A stretch of DNA of 64,000 bases from assembly GCF_001574435.1 (NCBI RefSeq), contig NZ_LOCN01000011.1, positions 62,001 to 126,000 of the forward strand. The letters run 5' to 3'. The notes beneath the pieces are model-generated. The model saw only the letters and a list, made by a program, of their open reading frames with translations. It ran no database searches and was not told the DNA's origin. Source of the DNA: Moritella sp. JT01 (GTDB lineage: Bacteria > Pseudomonadota > Gammaproteobacteria > Enterobacterales > Moritellaceae). Shown here in pieces: positions 35,571-45,267 of this stretch (its first letter is position 1; every line of letters begins with the position of its first letter). The position numbers and the translations under genes are program-made.

Positions 35571-36042
35571 AACCACGTTCGATTGTCATTAAAAATAGAC
35601 AGTTTTGTTCGTATTTATAGAGTTTAAATCAAAATAGGCAGTATAAATCCATCTGAGTAACCGGATAAACAAAGCATAAAGACATGGGAATACGTATTCA
35701 AGGCAGTTTAAATAACTACCAGCTCAATATTAGCAGGTAATTCAGTACCCCAAAAGTAATACAGATGACACATTGGTCTTACCACATAATACGGCTCTTT
35801 AGCTCTTAAATAGCCGGTCTAAAAAAGCCCAAGGATAAAATGAAAAATAAAGATATAACAAGGATTAAACGAGATAAGAGCATCTTGGTAAACAGTTAAA
35901 TACTGATACGCCGCCGATACATATGCCATGAAAAATAATGTGAAGGAAAGAAGAAAACAAACGACATAGTGTAATCAAAGTCATTAACGTATCTGTCAAA
36001 ACTAAGACTCGTTAATAACTTTGCTTAAGTACCATGCCTCAG
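35571..36042. other. Gene-free interval between pdhR promoter and ampE
   Basis: About 470 bp with no credible gene on either strand. E. coli has aroP between ampE and pdhR; no trace is visible here. The one recognisable element is ATTGGTCTTACCACAT (35772-35787), a second PdhR-like site with 10 of 12 half-site bases and the same 3-bp spacer. No terminator with a T-run was found after ampE. Confidence 0.5.
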
Positions 36043-36891
36043 CTAGTAAAGCGTACCGTTAATGGTAAGGAGAGAAATGATGGTCAAAAAAAAGATAATG
36101 TTACGTTTGGCCAGTTGCACTAAATAACAGGTATAGTCATAACACTTATCTGTTGTCACGTTCGCTTTACTCGCTAGGCAAACGACTTTCCCTAGCAAAT
36201 CAAACTCCGGTGTTGATAAATCACGCCAACTACGTAAGCTCTGAGGTAAAGCAGCCTGCTCTTCTGCGACCACTGCATAACCAAACATGGTTAAGCGTGC
36301 TGGTAACCAATCAACGACACGCATAACGCGGTGAATACCACTACGGTTTAATTGCTTACTATGATGCTGAATAATATATTTATGATAACTACGAGCCACT
36401 ACATACATAGTTAAACCTACGGGACCTGCCACCACAAAATAAAAGATCACGGCAAAATAAAAACGATAATTAATCCAGACTAGTTGTTGGGCAACCGCTT
36501 CTGTCAGTAATTTTGCGCAAAAACGTTCGCTATTTACATCCAAACATCCGGCATACATACCTTTCGCTTCTAAATCATTACGACTTAATGCTTTTAAGTA
36601 CTGACGATAATCACGGCGATAGTCACTGCCACCAAAGCTCATTAATAACAGTATAAGCCAAGCGAGTACCGTAAAAGCACCATAATATAAACCTGAAATA
36701 GCATCTAATAAGCTATACATAACCGCTGTCGGCAACGTAATAATAACTAAGGTTCCAAACAGACCTTGGTTAATAAATGAGGGTAATAAAGGATAAAGGT
36801 AGCGCTGCAAGACATTATCCAATTGTAACTTAGCACTCAAATGCACCACACGTTCAATGAGTAATGCGAGCAGCAAAGATATTAAAGCCAT
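36043..36891 (-). CDS. ampE: AmpE family inner-membrane protein
   Basis: AmpE is a polytopic inner-membrane protein of poorly defined function, historically linked to beta-lactamase regulation. The 282 residues match E. coli AmpE (284). It has the N-terminal SLLLALLIERVVHLSAKLQLD, a hydrophobic stretch at about 45-85 (LFGTLVIITLPTAVMYSLLD, YGAFTVLAWLILLLMSFG), further hydrophobic segments near 145-165 and a C-terminal anchor (IIFFLTIISLLTI). It begins 1 bp after the ampD stop, so the two are translationally coupled as in E. coli. Confidence 0.9.
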   Translation of the reverse strand: MALISLLLALLIERVVHLSAKLQLDNVLQRYLYPLLPSFINQGLFGTLVIITLPTAVMYSLLDAISGLYYGAFTVLAWLILLLMSFGGSDYRRDYRQYLKALSRNDLEAKGMYAGCLDVNSERFCAKLLTEAVAQQLVWINYRFYFAVIFYFVVAGPVGLTMYVVARSYHKYIIQHHSKQLNRSGIHRVMRVVDWLPARLTMFGYAVVAEEQAALPQSLRSWRDLSTPEFDLLGKVVCLASKANVTTDKCYDYTCYLVQLAKRNIIFFLTIISLLTINGTLY

Positions 36892-36892
36892 A

Positions 36893-37465
36893 TTAATTAT
36901 CCTTCGAATTTAAACATGCAAAATAATGCTGCCAGTCAAAATTCGGACCGGGATCATCTTTACGCACAGGGGCTATATCGCTATGACCAGTAATGCGGTC
37001 CAAGGTAATTAAAGGGTAACGTTGCTGGATGTCCGCTGTGACGGTCGCTAAACACTGATACTGCGCAGGTGTATAAAGATGATTAACATCCCCTTCCAGT
37101 TCAATACCAATAGAGAAATCATTACACCGCGATTTACCTGCAAACTCAGATAATCCAGCGTGCCAAGCGCGTTTATCCAAAGGCACAAACTGAATCAATT
37201 GGCCATCACGCTTAATATATACATGCGCCGATACCTGCACTGATTCTAACTGTTGAAAATAAGGGTGTAAGCTACAATCGAGTTTACCAAGAAAAAAATC
37301 TTCGACATACTCTGCACCGTATTGTTCCGGTGGTAAACTGATACAATGAATAACCAGTAAATCAATATCAGCCTTCGGCGGACGATCATCAAAATGCGGT
37401 GATGACAAAAAATGTGCACTTGCCAATAACCCTGAGCTTGATTGCCTGTTTGTCACGCTGTTCAT
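36893..37465 (-). CDS. ampD: 1,6-anhydro-N-acetylmuramyl-L-alanine amidase AmpD
   Basis: AmpD cleaves the stem peptide from cytosolic anhydro-muropeptides during wall recycling, lowering the signal that induces AmpC-type beta-lactamases. The 190 residues form one amidase-2 domain with zinc ligands His40 (LLVIHCISLPP), His161 and Asp171 (GHSDIAPVRKDDPGP), at the spacing seen in E. coli. There is no signal peptide, consistent with a cytoplasmic enzyme. The gene is first in ampD-ampE and divergent from a retropepsin-like gene; nadC lies just beyond, the usual order. Confidence 0.95.
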   Translation of the reverse strand: MNSVTNRQSSSGLLASAHFLSSPHFDDRPPKADIDLLVIHCISLPPEQYGAEYVEDFFLGKLDCSLHPYFQQLESVQVSAHVYIKRDGQLIQFVPLDKRAWHAGLSEFAGKSRCNDFSIGIELEGDVNHLYTPAQYQCLATVTADIQQRYPLITLDRITGHSDIAPVRKDDPGPNFDWQHYFACLNSKDN

Positions 37466-37609
37466 ACCTTCTGACTATAATCGAGTGACTGCTATTCAAG
37501 ACGACTCTTCACAATTGCTCCACTTTACAATGATATCGTTAGCAATAACATAGCAGAGCCAGTAAAATACAAAACGAATAAATTAACACACTCATCACGG
37601 AGAAAGACA

Positions 37610-38116
37610 ATGGATGGAAATCAAAAAATCGCCAAAACCATGACTTACATCGCCTGGATCAGTGGGTTAATCATTATGACTCTATTTTTTAATAATTATT
37701 TAGCCAAGCAAGAAAATCCCAATACCCGACCAGAAAGCTATAAAAAAAATGGCAATGCAGTCGTCATGCTGCAACAAAATCGTGCTGGCCACTATGTTAC
37801 TAATGGTTATATAAATGGTTATCAGGTAAAATTTTTACTCGATACGGGCGCCACACAGGTTTCGATACCAGCAGCAATCGCGAAACAGATCGGGCTTACC
37901 GCGGGTTATAGTCAATCAGTGAATACTGCTAATGGCGTGATTGAAGTATTTTCGACACGTCTCGACAGCTTATCTGTGGGTGAACTTACGCTCTATGACC
38001 TCAGTGCGAATATCAATCCCTACATGCAAGGTGATACTATTCTGCTTGGTATGAATGCATTAAAACAAGTTAAATTAGTCCAGCAAGGCAAAACCCTCAC
38101 CTTAAGTGAGTATTAG
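37610..38116 (+). CDS. Membrane-anchored retropepsin-like aspartic protease (TIGR02281 type)
   Basis: A 168-residue protein with an N-terminal transmembrane anchor (about 13-30, YIAWISGLIIMTLFFNNYLA) and a periplasmic clan AA aspartic protease domain (about 60-165). The catalytic motif is LLDTGATQVSIP with Asp78, followed by ANGVIEV and the LLGMNALKQVKLVQQG segment that completes the fold. It is one lobe, so it would act as a dimer. Its substrate is unknown. It lies 24 bp upstream of nadC on the same strand and is divergent from ampD. Confidence 0.85.
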   Translation: MDGNQKIAKTMTYIAWISGLIIMTLFFNNYLAKQENPNTRPESYKKNGNAVVMLQQNRAGHYVTNGYINGYQVKFLLDTGATQVSIPAAIAKQIGLTAGYSQSVNTANGVIEVFSTRLDSLSVGELTLYDLSANINPYMQGDTILLGMNALKQVKLVQQGKTLTLSEY

Positions 38117-38983
<867 letters not shown>

Positions 38984-39045
38984 CCGTTACTACATAATAA
39001 TCACTAAATAATAGAATTAATGACAAAGTCCCAATTAAGCCTCTA

Positions 39046-39076
39046 AGCACTATCTCATTAGGGTAGTGCTTTTTTA
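39046..39076 (+). terminator. Intrinsic terminator after nadC
   Basis: AGCACTATCT pairs with GGGTAGTGCT (G-T pairs near the loop) and is followed by six T. It lies about 60 bp after the nadC stop. Confidence 0.85.
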
Positions 39077-39374
39077 TTTTCTAGTAGAGCCAAGTAGAAT
39101 AAAATTAACCACTGCATAATAACCCTCATTTTAGTTATTCATCTATAAATAGCTTTTAAATTACTTAATTCCAACTACAAAACCCTTAGTACAAGATAAT
39201 TATATATCAATAAATCAATAGGTTATTTTGACGTGTTGTCTTATAACTTGATCTCGATCGTTAAATACTTGTATACAAAATGTTAAATAGAGGTTTAAAT
39301 AAATCAACTCATCGGGTATCTCATACCATTTGATGACTAAAGGACTATTAGCTAATTTTATAAGGATATAAAAA
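39077..39374 (+). other. pilA upstream region
   Basis: About 300 bp of AT-rich sequence. I saw no TGGC-N9-TGC pattern expected for a sigma-54 pilin promoter and no clear sigma-70 pair. A 10-bp palindrome TTGTATACAA lies near 39270-39280. An AAGG RBS precedes pilA. Confidence 0.4.
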
Positions 39375-39824
39375 ATGAGAGTACAACAGAAAGCACAACA
39401 ACAAGGTTTTACGTTAATTGAATTGATGATCGTAGTCGCGATTGTGGCTATTTTAGCTGGCGTAGGCATACCCTCTTACCAAAAATATATGGCTAAAGCG
39501 CAATTTGTAGAAGTTGTTAGTACAACAGGACTACCAAAAGATCAAGTGGTCGAATGCTTCCAAACAACAAATCGAACAGCTGAAGTCTGTGCAAGCCAAG
39601 CCGATGCCATTCTACTCAATTCATTTGATACAGCTATAATCGATAAAGTTGAAACTACCTTTACTGAAACACCACTGAAAACAGTAACAGTTACCACAAC
39701 CACAACTGTGGGTTCTGTTTTCAAAGGAGTAACGCATGCTATGGTTGGAACAGAACTTAGCACCGGACTTGTCACTTGGAAGTTAGATGAAAGCTCTACA
39801 TGTGTAGCAGCTGCATTATGTTAA
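39375..39824 (+). CDS. pilA: Type IV major pilin PilA
   Basis: A type IVa prepilin of 149 residues. The short basic leader [11 protein letters not shown] is cut by the prepilin peptidase before Phe12, giving [27 protein letters not shown], with the essential Glu5 and the hydrophobic assembly helix. The C-terminal head is small and Thr-rich ([12 protein letters not shown]). It ends with a Cys pair (STCVAAALC) that could form the usual terminal disulfide loop; two more cysteines lie near residues 57 and 68. It opens pilA-pilB-pilC-pilD. The next gene begins only 4 bp after its stop. Confidence 0.93.
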   Translation: MRVQQKAQQQGFTLIELMIVVAIVAILAGVGIPSYQKYMAKAQFVEVVSTTGLPKDQVVECFQTTNRTAEVCASQADAILLNSFDTAIIDKVETTFTETPLKTVTVTTTTTVGSVFKGVTHAMVGTELSTGLVTWKLDESSTCVAAALC

Positions 39825-39828
39825 TTTA

Positions 39829-41532
39829 ATGCCACACAAGCATAACGCTAGCGGCCTGGCTCACAGCCTGGTCGCACATTCATACCTCGCCACAGAAGAG
39901 ATTCAACAACTTCTGCAAAGCGCCAAACAGGAAGGTAAAGCCTTCACTACCTATCTCGTCGACAATAACATCATCGACAGCCAAACCTTAGCGCAATTAC
40001 TAGAGCGCGAATACGGCGTTCCCCTACTCGATTTAGATACCTTTAAACTGGAAGAAATTCCCGATAACCTGCTGAATGGCAAATTAATCGAGAAACACCA
40101 TGCGTTACCTATCTACGTGCAGGGACAAACTTTATATCTGGCGATGTCAGATCCAACCAATGTCACCGCATTAGAGGAGTTCTCTTTTAGCTTCAGTCTG
40201 CATACCGAAGTACTCTTAGTTGATGAAGTGCAATTACAAAAAGCCTTAGAGATTGTACTCGAAAGTGATATTGATGCCCTTGGTGATCTGAATGATGCCA
40301 GCATTGATGATTTAGAAGTTGATAACAACGAATCACGCCTAGAACAAGAAAATAACAACGGTGCTGACGACGCCCCGATTGTTAAATTCGTCAATAAGAT
40401 CTTACTCGATGCAATTAAAAAAGGCGCATCGGATATTCATTTCGAACCGTATGAATTCAAATACCGAGTGCGTTTTCGTATCGACGGTATCTTACATGAG
40501 ATGGTATCGCCACCTGTTAACTTAGCCATGCGTTTTTCTGCGCGCTTAAAAGTCATGGCGCAATTAGATATTGCCGAGCGTAGAGTGCCACAAGATGGCC
40601 GTATCAAATTAAAATTATCCAAAAACAAGTCCATTGATCTACGTGTTAGCACCCTGCCCACCATGTGGGGTGAAAAGGTGGTGATGCGGATCTTAGATTC
40701 TAACCAAGCGAGTCTTAACATTGATATTCTCGGTTATGATGATAAACAAAAAGAACTTTACCTTAAAGCCTTACAAAAACCACAGGGCATGATCTTGATC
40801 ACTGGCCCAACAGGCAGTGGTAAAACAGTGTCTTTATACAGTGGCCTCAATATTCTCAATACCGTGGAACGCAACATCTCCACAGCCGAAGATCCTATCG
40901 AGATCAATTTAACTGGTATCAATCAAGTCCAGATCAATCTGAAAGCAGGACTGACTTTCCCCACTGCACTGCGATCATTCTTACGCCAAGACCCGGATGT
41001 GGTCATGGTTGGTGAGATCCGCGATATAGAAACAGCCGAAATTTCGATCAAGGCAGCCCAAACGGGTCATTTAGTATTATCAACACTGCATACCAACTCC
41101 GCGGCAGAGACCCTCACACGGTTATCCAACATGGGAGTTCCCGCTTATAATATTGCCTCATCCGTCAGCTTGATCATCGCCCAACGGCTTGGTCGTCGCC
41201 TTTGCAGTGAGTGTAAGCAGCCCGAAGACATACCCGCTATCGAATTAGCCAAACTCGGTTTTAGCCAGCAACAAATCAATGATGGGATCACTTCATTTAA
41301 AGCCATCGGTTGTAACCAATGTACTAAAGGTTATAAAGGGCGTGTGGGGATCTACGAAGTCATGCCAATGTCAGATAAGATCGCACGTATGATATTAACT
41401 GGCAGTAACTCGCTTGAACTCAGCGAACAAGCGCAGCAAGAAGGCATGAATACATTACGCCAATCGGCCTTGAAAAAAGTGATCGACGGCGTGACCAGTT
41501 TACTTGAGGTTGAACGTATCACTAATCATTAG
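39829..41532 (+). CDS. pilB: Type IV pilus extension ATPase PilB
   Basis: PilB is the hexameric ATPase that powers pilus assembly from the cytoplasm. The 567 residues contain the N-terminal GSPII/MshEN domain (about 1-160), then the ATPase: Walker A GPTGSGKT (about 326-333), the Asp box ISTAEDPIE, Walker [13 protein letters not shown], and the His box THTNSA-type [13 protein letters not shown] zinc tetracysteine follows (CSEC from 459, CNQC near 494). The ATG is 4 bp after the pilA stop with no good RBS of its own, suggesting coupling to pilA translation. Confidence 0.96.
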   Translation: MPHKHNASGLAHSLVAHSYLATEEIQQLLQSAKQEGKAFTTYLVDNNIIDSQTLAQLLEREYGVPLLDLDTFKLEEIPDNLLNGKLIEKHHALPIYVQGQTLYLAMSDPTNVTALEEFSFSFSLHTEVLLVDEVQLQKALEIVLESDIDALGDLNDASIDDLEVDNNESRLEQENNNGADDAPIVKFVNKILLDAIKKGASDIHFEPYEFKYRVRFRIDGILHEMVSPPVNLAMRFSARLKVMAQLDIAERRVPQDGRIKLKLSKNKSIDLRVSTLPTMWGEKVVMRILDSNQASLNIDILGYDDKQKELYLKALQKPQGMILITGPTGSGKTVSLYSGLNILNTVERNISTAEDPIEINLTGINQVQINLKAGLTFPTALRSFLRQDPDVVMVGEIRDIETAEISIKAAQTGHLVLSTLHTNSAAETLTRLSNMGVPAYNIASSVSLIIAQRLGRRLCSECKQPEDIPAIELAKLGFSQQQINDGITSFKAIGCNQCTKGYKGRVGIYEVMPMSDKIARMILTGSNSLELSEQAQQEGMNTLRQSALKKVIDGVTSLLEVERITNH

Positions 41533-41617
41533 AGCTCAATGACTCACGATCAGTAATAAAAAATAGTCCTCTGTATAAAAAGGATCGTATCTCACACCAT
41601 CAGCTAAGGATAGCATC

Positions 41618-42868
41618 ATGGTCGCAGTAACTAAAAAAGCCAATCGCAGCACATCGACAGTCAAAAAACGCTATCCCTATAACTGGCAAGGCGTTAACCG
41701 CAAAGGTAAAAAAGTCCGCGGTGAAATGCAAGCAGAAAGCATCAGTAACTTAAAAGTTGAGTTACGCCGCCAAGGCATTAATGTATTAAAAGCCAATCGC
41801 AAATCAACGGGCTTATTTTCCAAAGCCACGGCTAAAATAAAACCGATGGACATTGCGGTTATTTCACGACAAATTTCAACCATGCTTAGCGCTGGCGTAC
41901 CGCTCGTACAGAGTTTAGAGATTATAGCTCGCAGTAATGATAACGCTTCCATGCGCGCGTTAATTGGTGAGGTTGCAGCGGAAGTAGCGACGGGTACTCC
42001 GCTTTCTGATGCATTACGTAAACACCCTCTTTATTTTGATGACTTATATTGTGATCTTATTAGCGCCGGTGAGCAATCTGGTTCATTAGACAGTATTTAT
42101 GATCGTATCGCGACTTATAAAGAAAAATCCGAAGCTCTCAAATCTAAGATTAAAAAAGCCATGTTATATCCAACTATGGTACTCGCCGTGGCAGCTGTCG
42201 TGACACTTATTTTATTACTCTATGTGATCCCGCAATTTAAAAGTATTTTCGCTGGTTTTGGAGCAGAGCTTCCCCCTTTCACACTGTTCGTCTTGTCTAT
42301 TTCTGACTTTGTTAGCCAATTTTGGTATTTGGTGATCGGGATATTATTTGGATTACCGTTTATTTACCTTAGAGCCAATAAACGCTCAATCAAAGTTAAG
42401 CACATGACTGAACGTAGTATTCTCAACATACCAGCCATTGGGCCAATTATACACAAAGGGGCGATGGCGCGTTTTGCTAGAACCCTTTCAACAACCTTTG
42501 CCGCCGGTATTCCACTTGTCGATTCATTAACGTCAGCAGCTGGTGCATCGGGTAATATTGTGTATAAAAATGCGGTGATGAATATGCGTAATGAAGTGAT
42601 CGCCGGATTACAAATGCATATCGCCATGCGCTCAACCAATTTATTTCCTGATATGGTTACGCAAATGGTGATGATCGGTGAAGAGTCAGGCTCGCTTGAT
42701 GATATGTTGGCGAAAGTCGCCCATATTTATGAACAACAAGTCGATGATGCGGTCGATGGCTTAACCAGTTTAATCGAACCCATGATAATGGTGGTATTAG
42801 GTGTAGTCATCGGCGGCCTCGTTATTGCCATGTATTTACCTATCTTTGAAATGGGCAGTATTATGTAG
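41618..42868 (+). CDS. pilC: Type IV pilus platform protein PilC
   Basis: PilC is the inner-membrane platform that links PilB to pilin polymerisation. The 416-residue protein has two GspF domains (about 70-190 and 270-395) with a basic cytoplasmic N-terminus. Typical motifs are FSRQISTMLSAGVPLVQSLEI-like IAVISRQISTMLSAGVPL, the repeat ARFARTLSTTFAAGIPLVDSL, GEQSGSLD/GEESGSLDDML, and TM helices at about 182-205, 225-245 and 385-408. It follows pilB by 85 bp, with its own AGG-type RBS, and precedes pilD. Confidence 0.96.
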   Translation: MVAVTKKANRSTSTVKKRYPYNWQGVNRKGKKVRGEMQAESISNLKVELRRQGINVLKANRKSTGLFSKATAKIKPMDIAVISRQISTMLSAGVPLVQSLEIIARSNDNASMRALIGEVAAEVATGTPLSDALRKHPLYFDDLYCDLISAGEQSGSLDSIYDRIATYKEKSEALKSKIKKAMLYPTMVLAVAAVVTLILLLYVIPQFKSIFAGFGAELPPFTLFVLSISDFVSQFWYLVIGILFGLPFIYLRANKRSIKVKHMTERSILNIPAIGPIIHKGAMARFARTLSTTFAAGIPLVDSLTSAAGASGNIVYKNAVMNMRNEVIAGLQMHIAMRSTNLFPDMVTQMVMIGEESGSLDDMLAKVAHIYEQQVDDAVDGLTSLIEPMIMVVLGVVIGGLVIAMYLPIFEMGSIM

Positions 42869-42987
42869 TAAATATCGACCCGTGTTATTTTGATAGCAAG
42901 CTTTAACAGCTTTTCTGTGGTGGGTTTGTTATCATCTTATTTCAATTAATATTTATCTATCAATTTGATTCGGTACAGGTAATTTAC

Positions 42988-43875
42988 ATGCAAGACTTAG
43001 CGCTTCTCTTTCAACTCTATCCTTGGCTATTATGGTTATTCGCTACCTTACTTGGCCTACTCGTTGGTAGTTTCTTAAATGTGGTCATTTACCGTTTACC
43101 TATCATGATGGAGCGTGAATGGAAGCAAGAATGCACAGTTTACTTTGATGAAGAATGCAAGACAGCAAAACCAGAGCCTGAAACAACTAAATTCAATTTA
43201 TTATTACCCCGCTCTGCTTGTCCTAAATGTGATCATCAAATAACCGCATTAGAAAACATTCCCGTGATCAGCTGGTTAGTATTGCGCGGAAAGTGCAGCA
43301 GTTGTGCGAACCCCATTTCGGCGCGTTATCCCAGTATTGAACTACTAACCGGTTTGCTATCTCTTGTTGTGGCCTTATACATTCCCTACGGTATCCAATT
43401 AGCGGGAGCATTATTACTGACTTGGTGTTTAGTCGCGCTAACTTTTATCGATATCGATAAAATGTTACTACCCGATCAAATGACATTACCCTTGTTATGG
43501 TTAGGCTTACTGCTCAACGTCAACTACGCTTGGGTCACCCCTTCTGATGCGATCATCGGTGCTATCGTTGGTTATCTATCTCTCTGGACTGTTTATTGGG
43601 GATTTAAATTACTGACCGGTAAAGAAGGTATGGGTTATGGTGACTTCAAACTATTAGCCGCTTTTGGCGCATGGTTCGGCTGGCAGTCAATTTTAGCGAT
43701 TGTATTACTCTCATCATTTGCTGGCGCTATCATAGGTATTAGTCAAATCCTGTTAAAAAAACATACCCAAGGTAACCCTATTCCATTTGGTCCTTATCTG
43801 GCGATTGCAGGTTGGCTGTATCTTATTTGGGGTGATCAACTCGTTGATTTCTATCTATCCAATTTTATTTATTAA
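42988..43875 (+). CDS. pilD: Prepilin leader peptidase/N-methyltransferase PilD
   Basis: PilD cleaves prepilin leaders and methylates the new N-terminal Phe, for type IV pilins and for type II secretion pseudopilins. The 295-residue polytopic membrane protein has a cytoplasmic zinc loop with two CxxC motifs (Cys78/81, Cys103/106). The aspartyl protease residues are in FIDIDKMLLPDQ (Asp155/157) and GMGYGDFKLL (Asp219). The N-methyltransferase segment has GSFLNVVIYRLP. It is followed by coaE after 11 bp, the usual gammaproteobacterial arrangement. Confidence 0.97.
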   Translation: MQDLALLFQLYPWLLWLFATLLGLLVGSFLNVVIYRLPIMMEREWKQECTVYFDEECKTAKPEPETTKFNLLLPRSACPKCDHQITALENIPVISWLVLRGKCSSCANPISARYPSIELLTGLLSLVVALYIPYGIQLAGALLLTWCLVALTFIDIDKMLLPDQMTLPLLWLGLLLNVNYAWVTPSDAIIGAIVGYLSLWTVYWGFKLLTGKEGMGYGDFKLLAAFGAWFGWQSILAIVLLSSFAGAIIGISQILLKKHTQGNPIPFGPYLAIAGWLYLIWGDQLVDFYLSNFIY

Positions 43876-43886
43876 GGTAGAGATTC

Positions 43887-44492
43887 ATGTATGTAGTTGG
43901 ATTAACAGGCGGTATCGCATCAGGTAAAACAACCGTTGCCGATCTAATCGAGAGCGAAGGGATTAATTTAGTCGATGCAGATATCGTTGCCAGGGAAGTG
44001 GTGGCAATTGGCAGTAATGGATTAAAACAGATTAGCGCTCATTTTGGTGAACAGATATTACTGGATGATGGCAGTTTAAATCGCGCCTTATTACGTGAAA
44101 AAATATTTTCTGATAACGCCAATAAGCAATGGTTAAATAACTTATTACATCCCATGATCCGCGCTGAATTATTAGCGCAGCTAGCCGCCAGTAAATCACC
44201 TTATACTTTGTTAGTGGTGCCATTATTAATTGAAAACAACCTCACCACGTTATGCAATCACGTTCTGGTTGTTGATGTGGAAGAACAAGTGCAAATCGAC
44301 CGTACGATGGCGAGGGATAAGGTATCACTACAACAAGCGCATGCGATATTAAAATCACAGGCTACTCGTGAGCAGCGCCTAGCAGCAGCAGATTCGGTGG
44401 TAGTGAATAACGATCGCCAACAGCTTGTGCAGGATGTTGGCGTCTTACATCAGAAATTTCTTGAGTTAGCCACTGCAGCCATGGCAGACTAA
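43887..44492 (+). CDS. coaE: Dephospho-CoA kinase
   Basis: CoaE phosphorylates dephospho-CoA, the last step of coenzyme A synthesis. The 201-residue protein starts with the P-loop GLTGGIASGKTTV (residues 5-17). It continues with the substrate-binding VDADIVAREVV, HPMIR and the lid region QIDRTMARDKVSLQQAHAIL. It lies 11 bp after pilD. In many relatives zapD sits between coaE and yacG; here yacG follows directly. Confidence 0.96.
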   Translation: MYVVGLTGGIASGKTTVADLIESEGINLVDADIVAREVVAIGSNGLKQISAHFGEQILLDDGSLNRALLREKIFSDNANKQWLNNLLHPMIRAELLAQLAASKSPYTLLVVPLLIENNLTTLCNHVLVVDVEEQVQIDRTMARDKVSLQQAHAILKSQATREQRLAAADSVVVNNDRQQLVQDVGVLHQKFLELATAAMAD

Positions 44493-44524
44493 AGCCTTAA
44501 GCTCTGTATATTTAGGAAATCACT

Positions 44525-44710
44525 ATGCAAGTAAATTGCCCAACCTGTCAAAAGCCTGTTGAATGGGTTGCCACTAGCGAATTTCGCCCGTTTTGTTGTG
44601 AACGCTGCAAACTGATTGATCTTGGCGAATGGGCAAATCAAGAACGCGCCATTCCAGGTGACGATGTAGCGCCACAAGAATTACAGCCTAAAGGTTACGA
44701 ATTCGATTAA
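44525..44710 (+). CDS. yacG: DNA gyrase inhibitor YacG
   Basis: A 61-residue zinc protein that binds GyrB and inhibits gyrase in E. coli. It has the four zinc cysteines in CPTCQKPV and [14 protein letters not shown], and then an acidic C-terminal tail ([18 protein letters not shown]). Length, motif order and place after coaE match the family. It is convergent with mutT, with 22 bp between them and no terminator. Confidence 0.94.
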   Translation: MQVNCPTCQKPVEWVATSEFRPFCCERCKLIDLGEWANQERAIPGDDVAPQELQPKGYEFD

Positions 44711-44732
44711 GTCGTGACCTTACCGTAATGGC

Positions 44733-45125
44733 TCAGGCAAACTGAGTCATTAACATTTCAACTATCACTTGATTCGCCGCGGGGAAATTATAATCCGCTA
44801 ACTCACTCATATTTACCCAAGCCGTTTGTTGCCCTTCAAGTCCTTTACCTACACCCTCAAACTTATCGACAAGATAGAAATCTAATTGCACGATTTTATC
44901 ACCATAATCAAATTCTAACTGGTGAAATGCCTGCGCATTAATCACATCAAGGTTAACTTCTTCTTTCAGCTCTCTGGTTAACGCCTCAAGCACAGATTCA
45001 CCAGACTCTACCTTACCACCCGGAAATTCCCACTTATCACCTTGGTGCTGCGCTGAGCTACGCTTACTGATAAATACTTGTTGGCCACGAACGATAATAC
45101 CGGCGGCGACATGAACGACTTTCAT
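44733..45125 (-). CDS. mutT: 8-oxo-dGTP diphosphatase MutT
   Basis: MutT hydrolyses 8-oxo-dGTP, preventing AT-to-CG transversions. The 130 residues match E. coli MutT (129). The Nudix box GGKVESGESVLEALTRELKEEV fits GX5EX7REUXEEXGU except at its last positions (EEVNLD), which is usual in MutT. MKVVHVAAGII at the start and FPGGKVE are family-typical. It is downstream of secA on the same strand beyond a terminator, as in E. coli. Confidence 0.94.
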   Translation of the reverse strand: MKVVHVAAGIIVRGQQVFISKRSSAQHQGDKWEFPGGKVESGESVLEALTRELKEEVNLDVINAQAFHQLEFDYGDKIVQLDFYLVDKFEGVGKGLEGQQTAWVNMSELADYNFPAANQVIVEMLMTQFA

Positions 45126-45181
45126 TGATGTTTTCTCTTCTTTCTAGCGAACTTAAAAAATAGTAATTAATCGCACTTAAC

Positions 45182-45215
45182 AAAAAGCGCTAAAACATTA
45201 CTGCTCTAGCGCTTT
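45182..45215 (-). terminator. Intrinsic terminator after secA
   Basis: On the minus strand AAAGCGCTA (45215-45207) pairs with TAGCGCTTT (45192-45184) around 14 nt and ends in five T. It lies 53 bp after the secA stop and before mutT. Confidence 0.82.
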
Positions 45216-45267
45216 CAATCTTAATTAATAACCAGTGTTAACAATAGCTAATCGTAATATATCGCTA

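Noticed and set aside
39077-39374. Sigma-54 promoter for pilA
   Set aside because: No GG-N10-GC pair with acceptable flanks was found; left unassigned.
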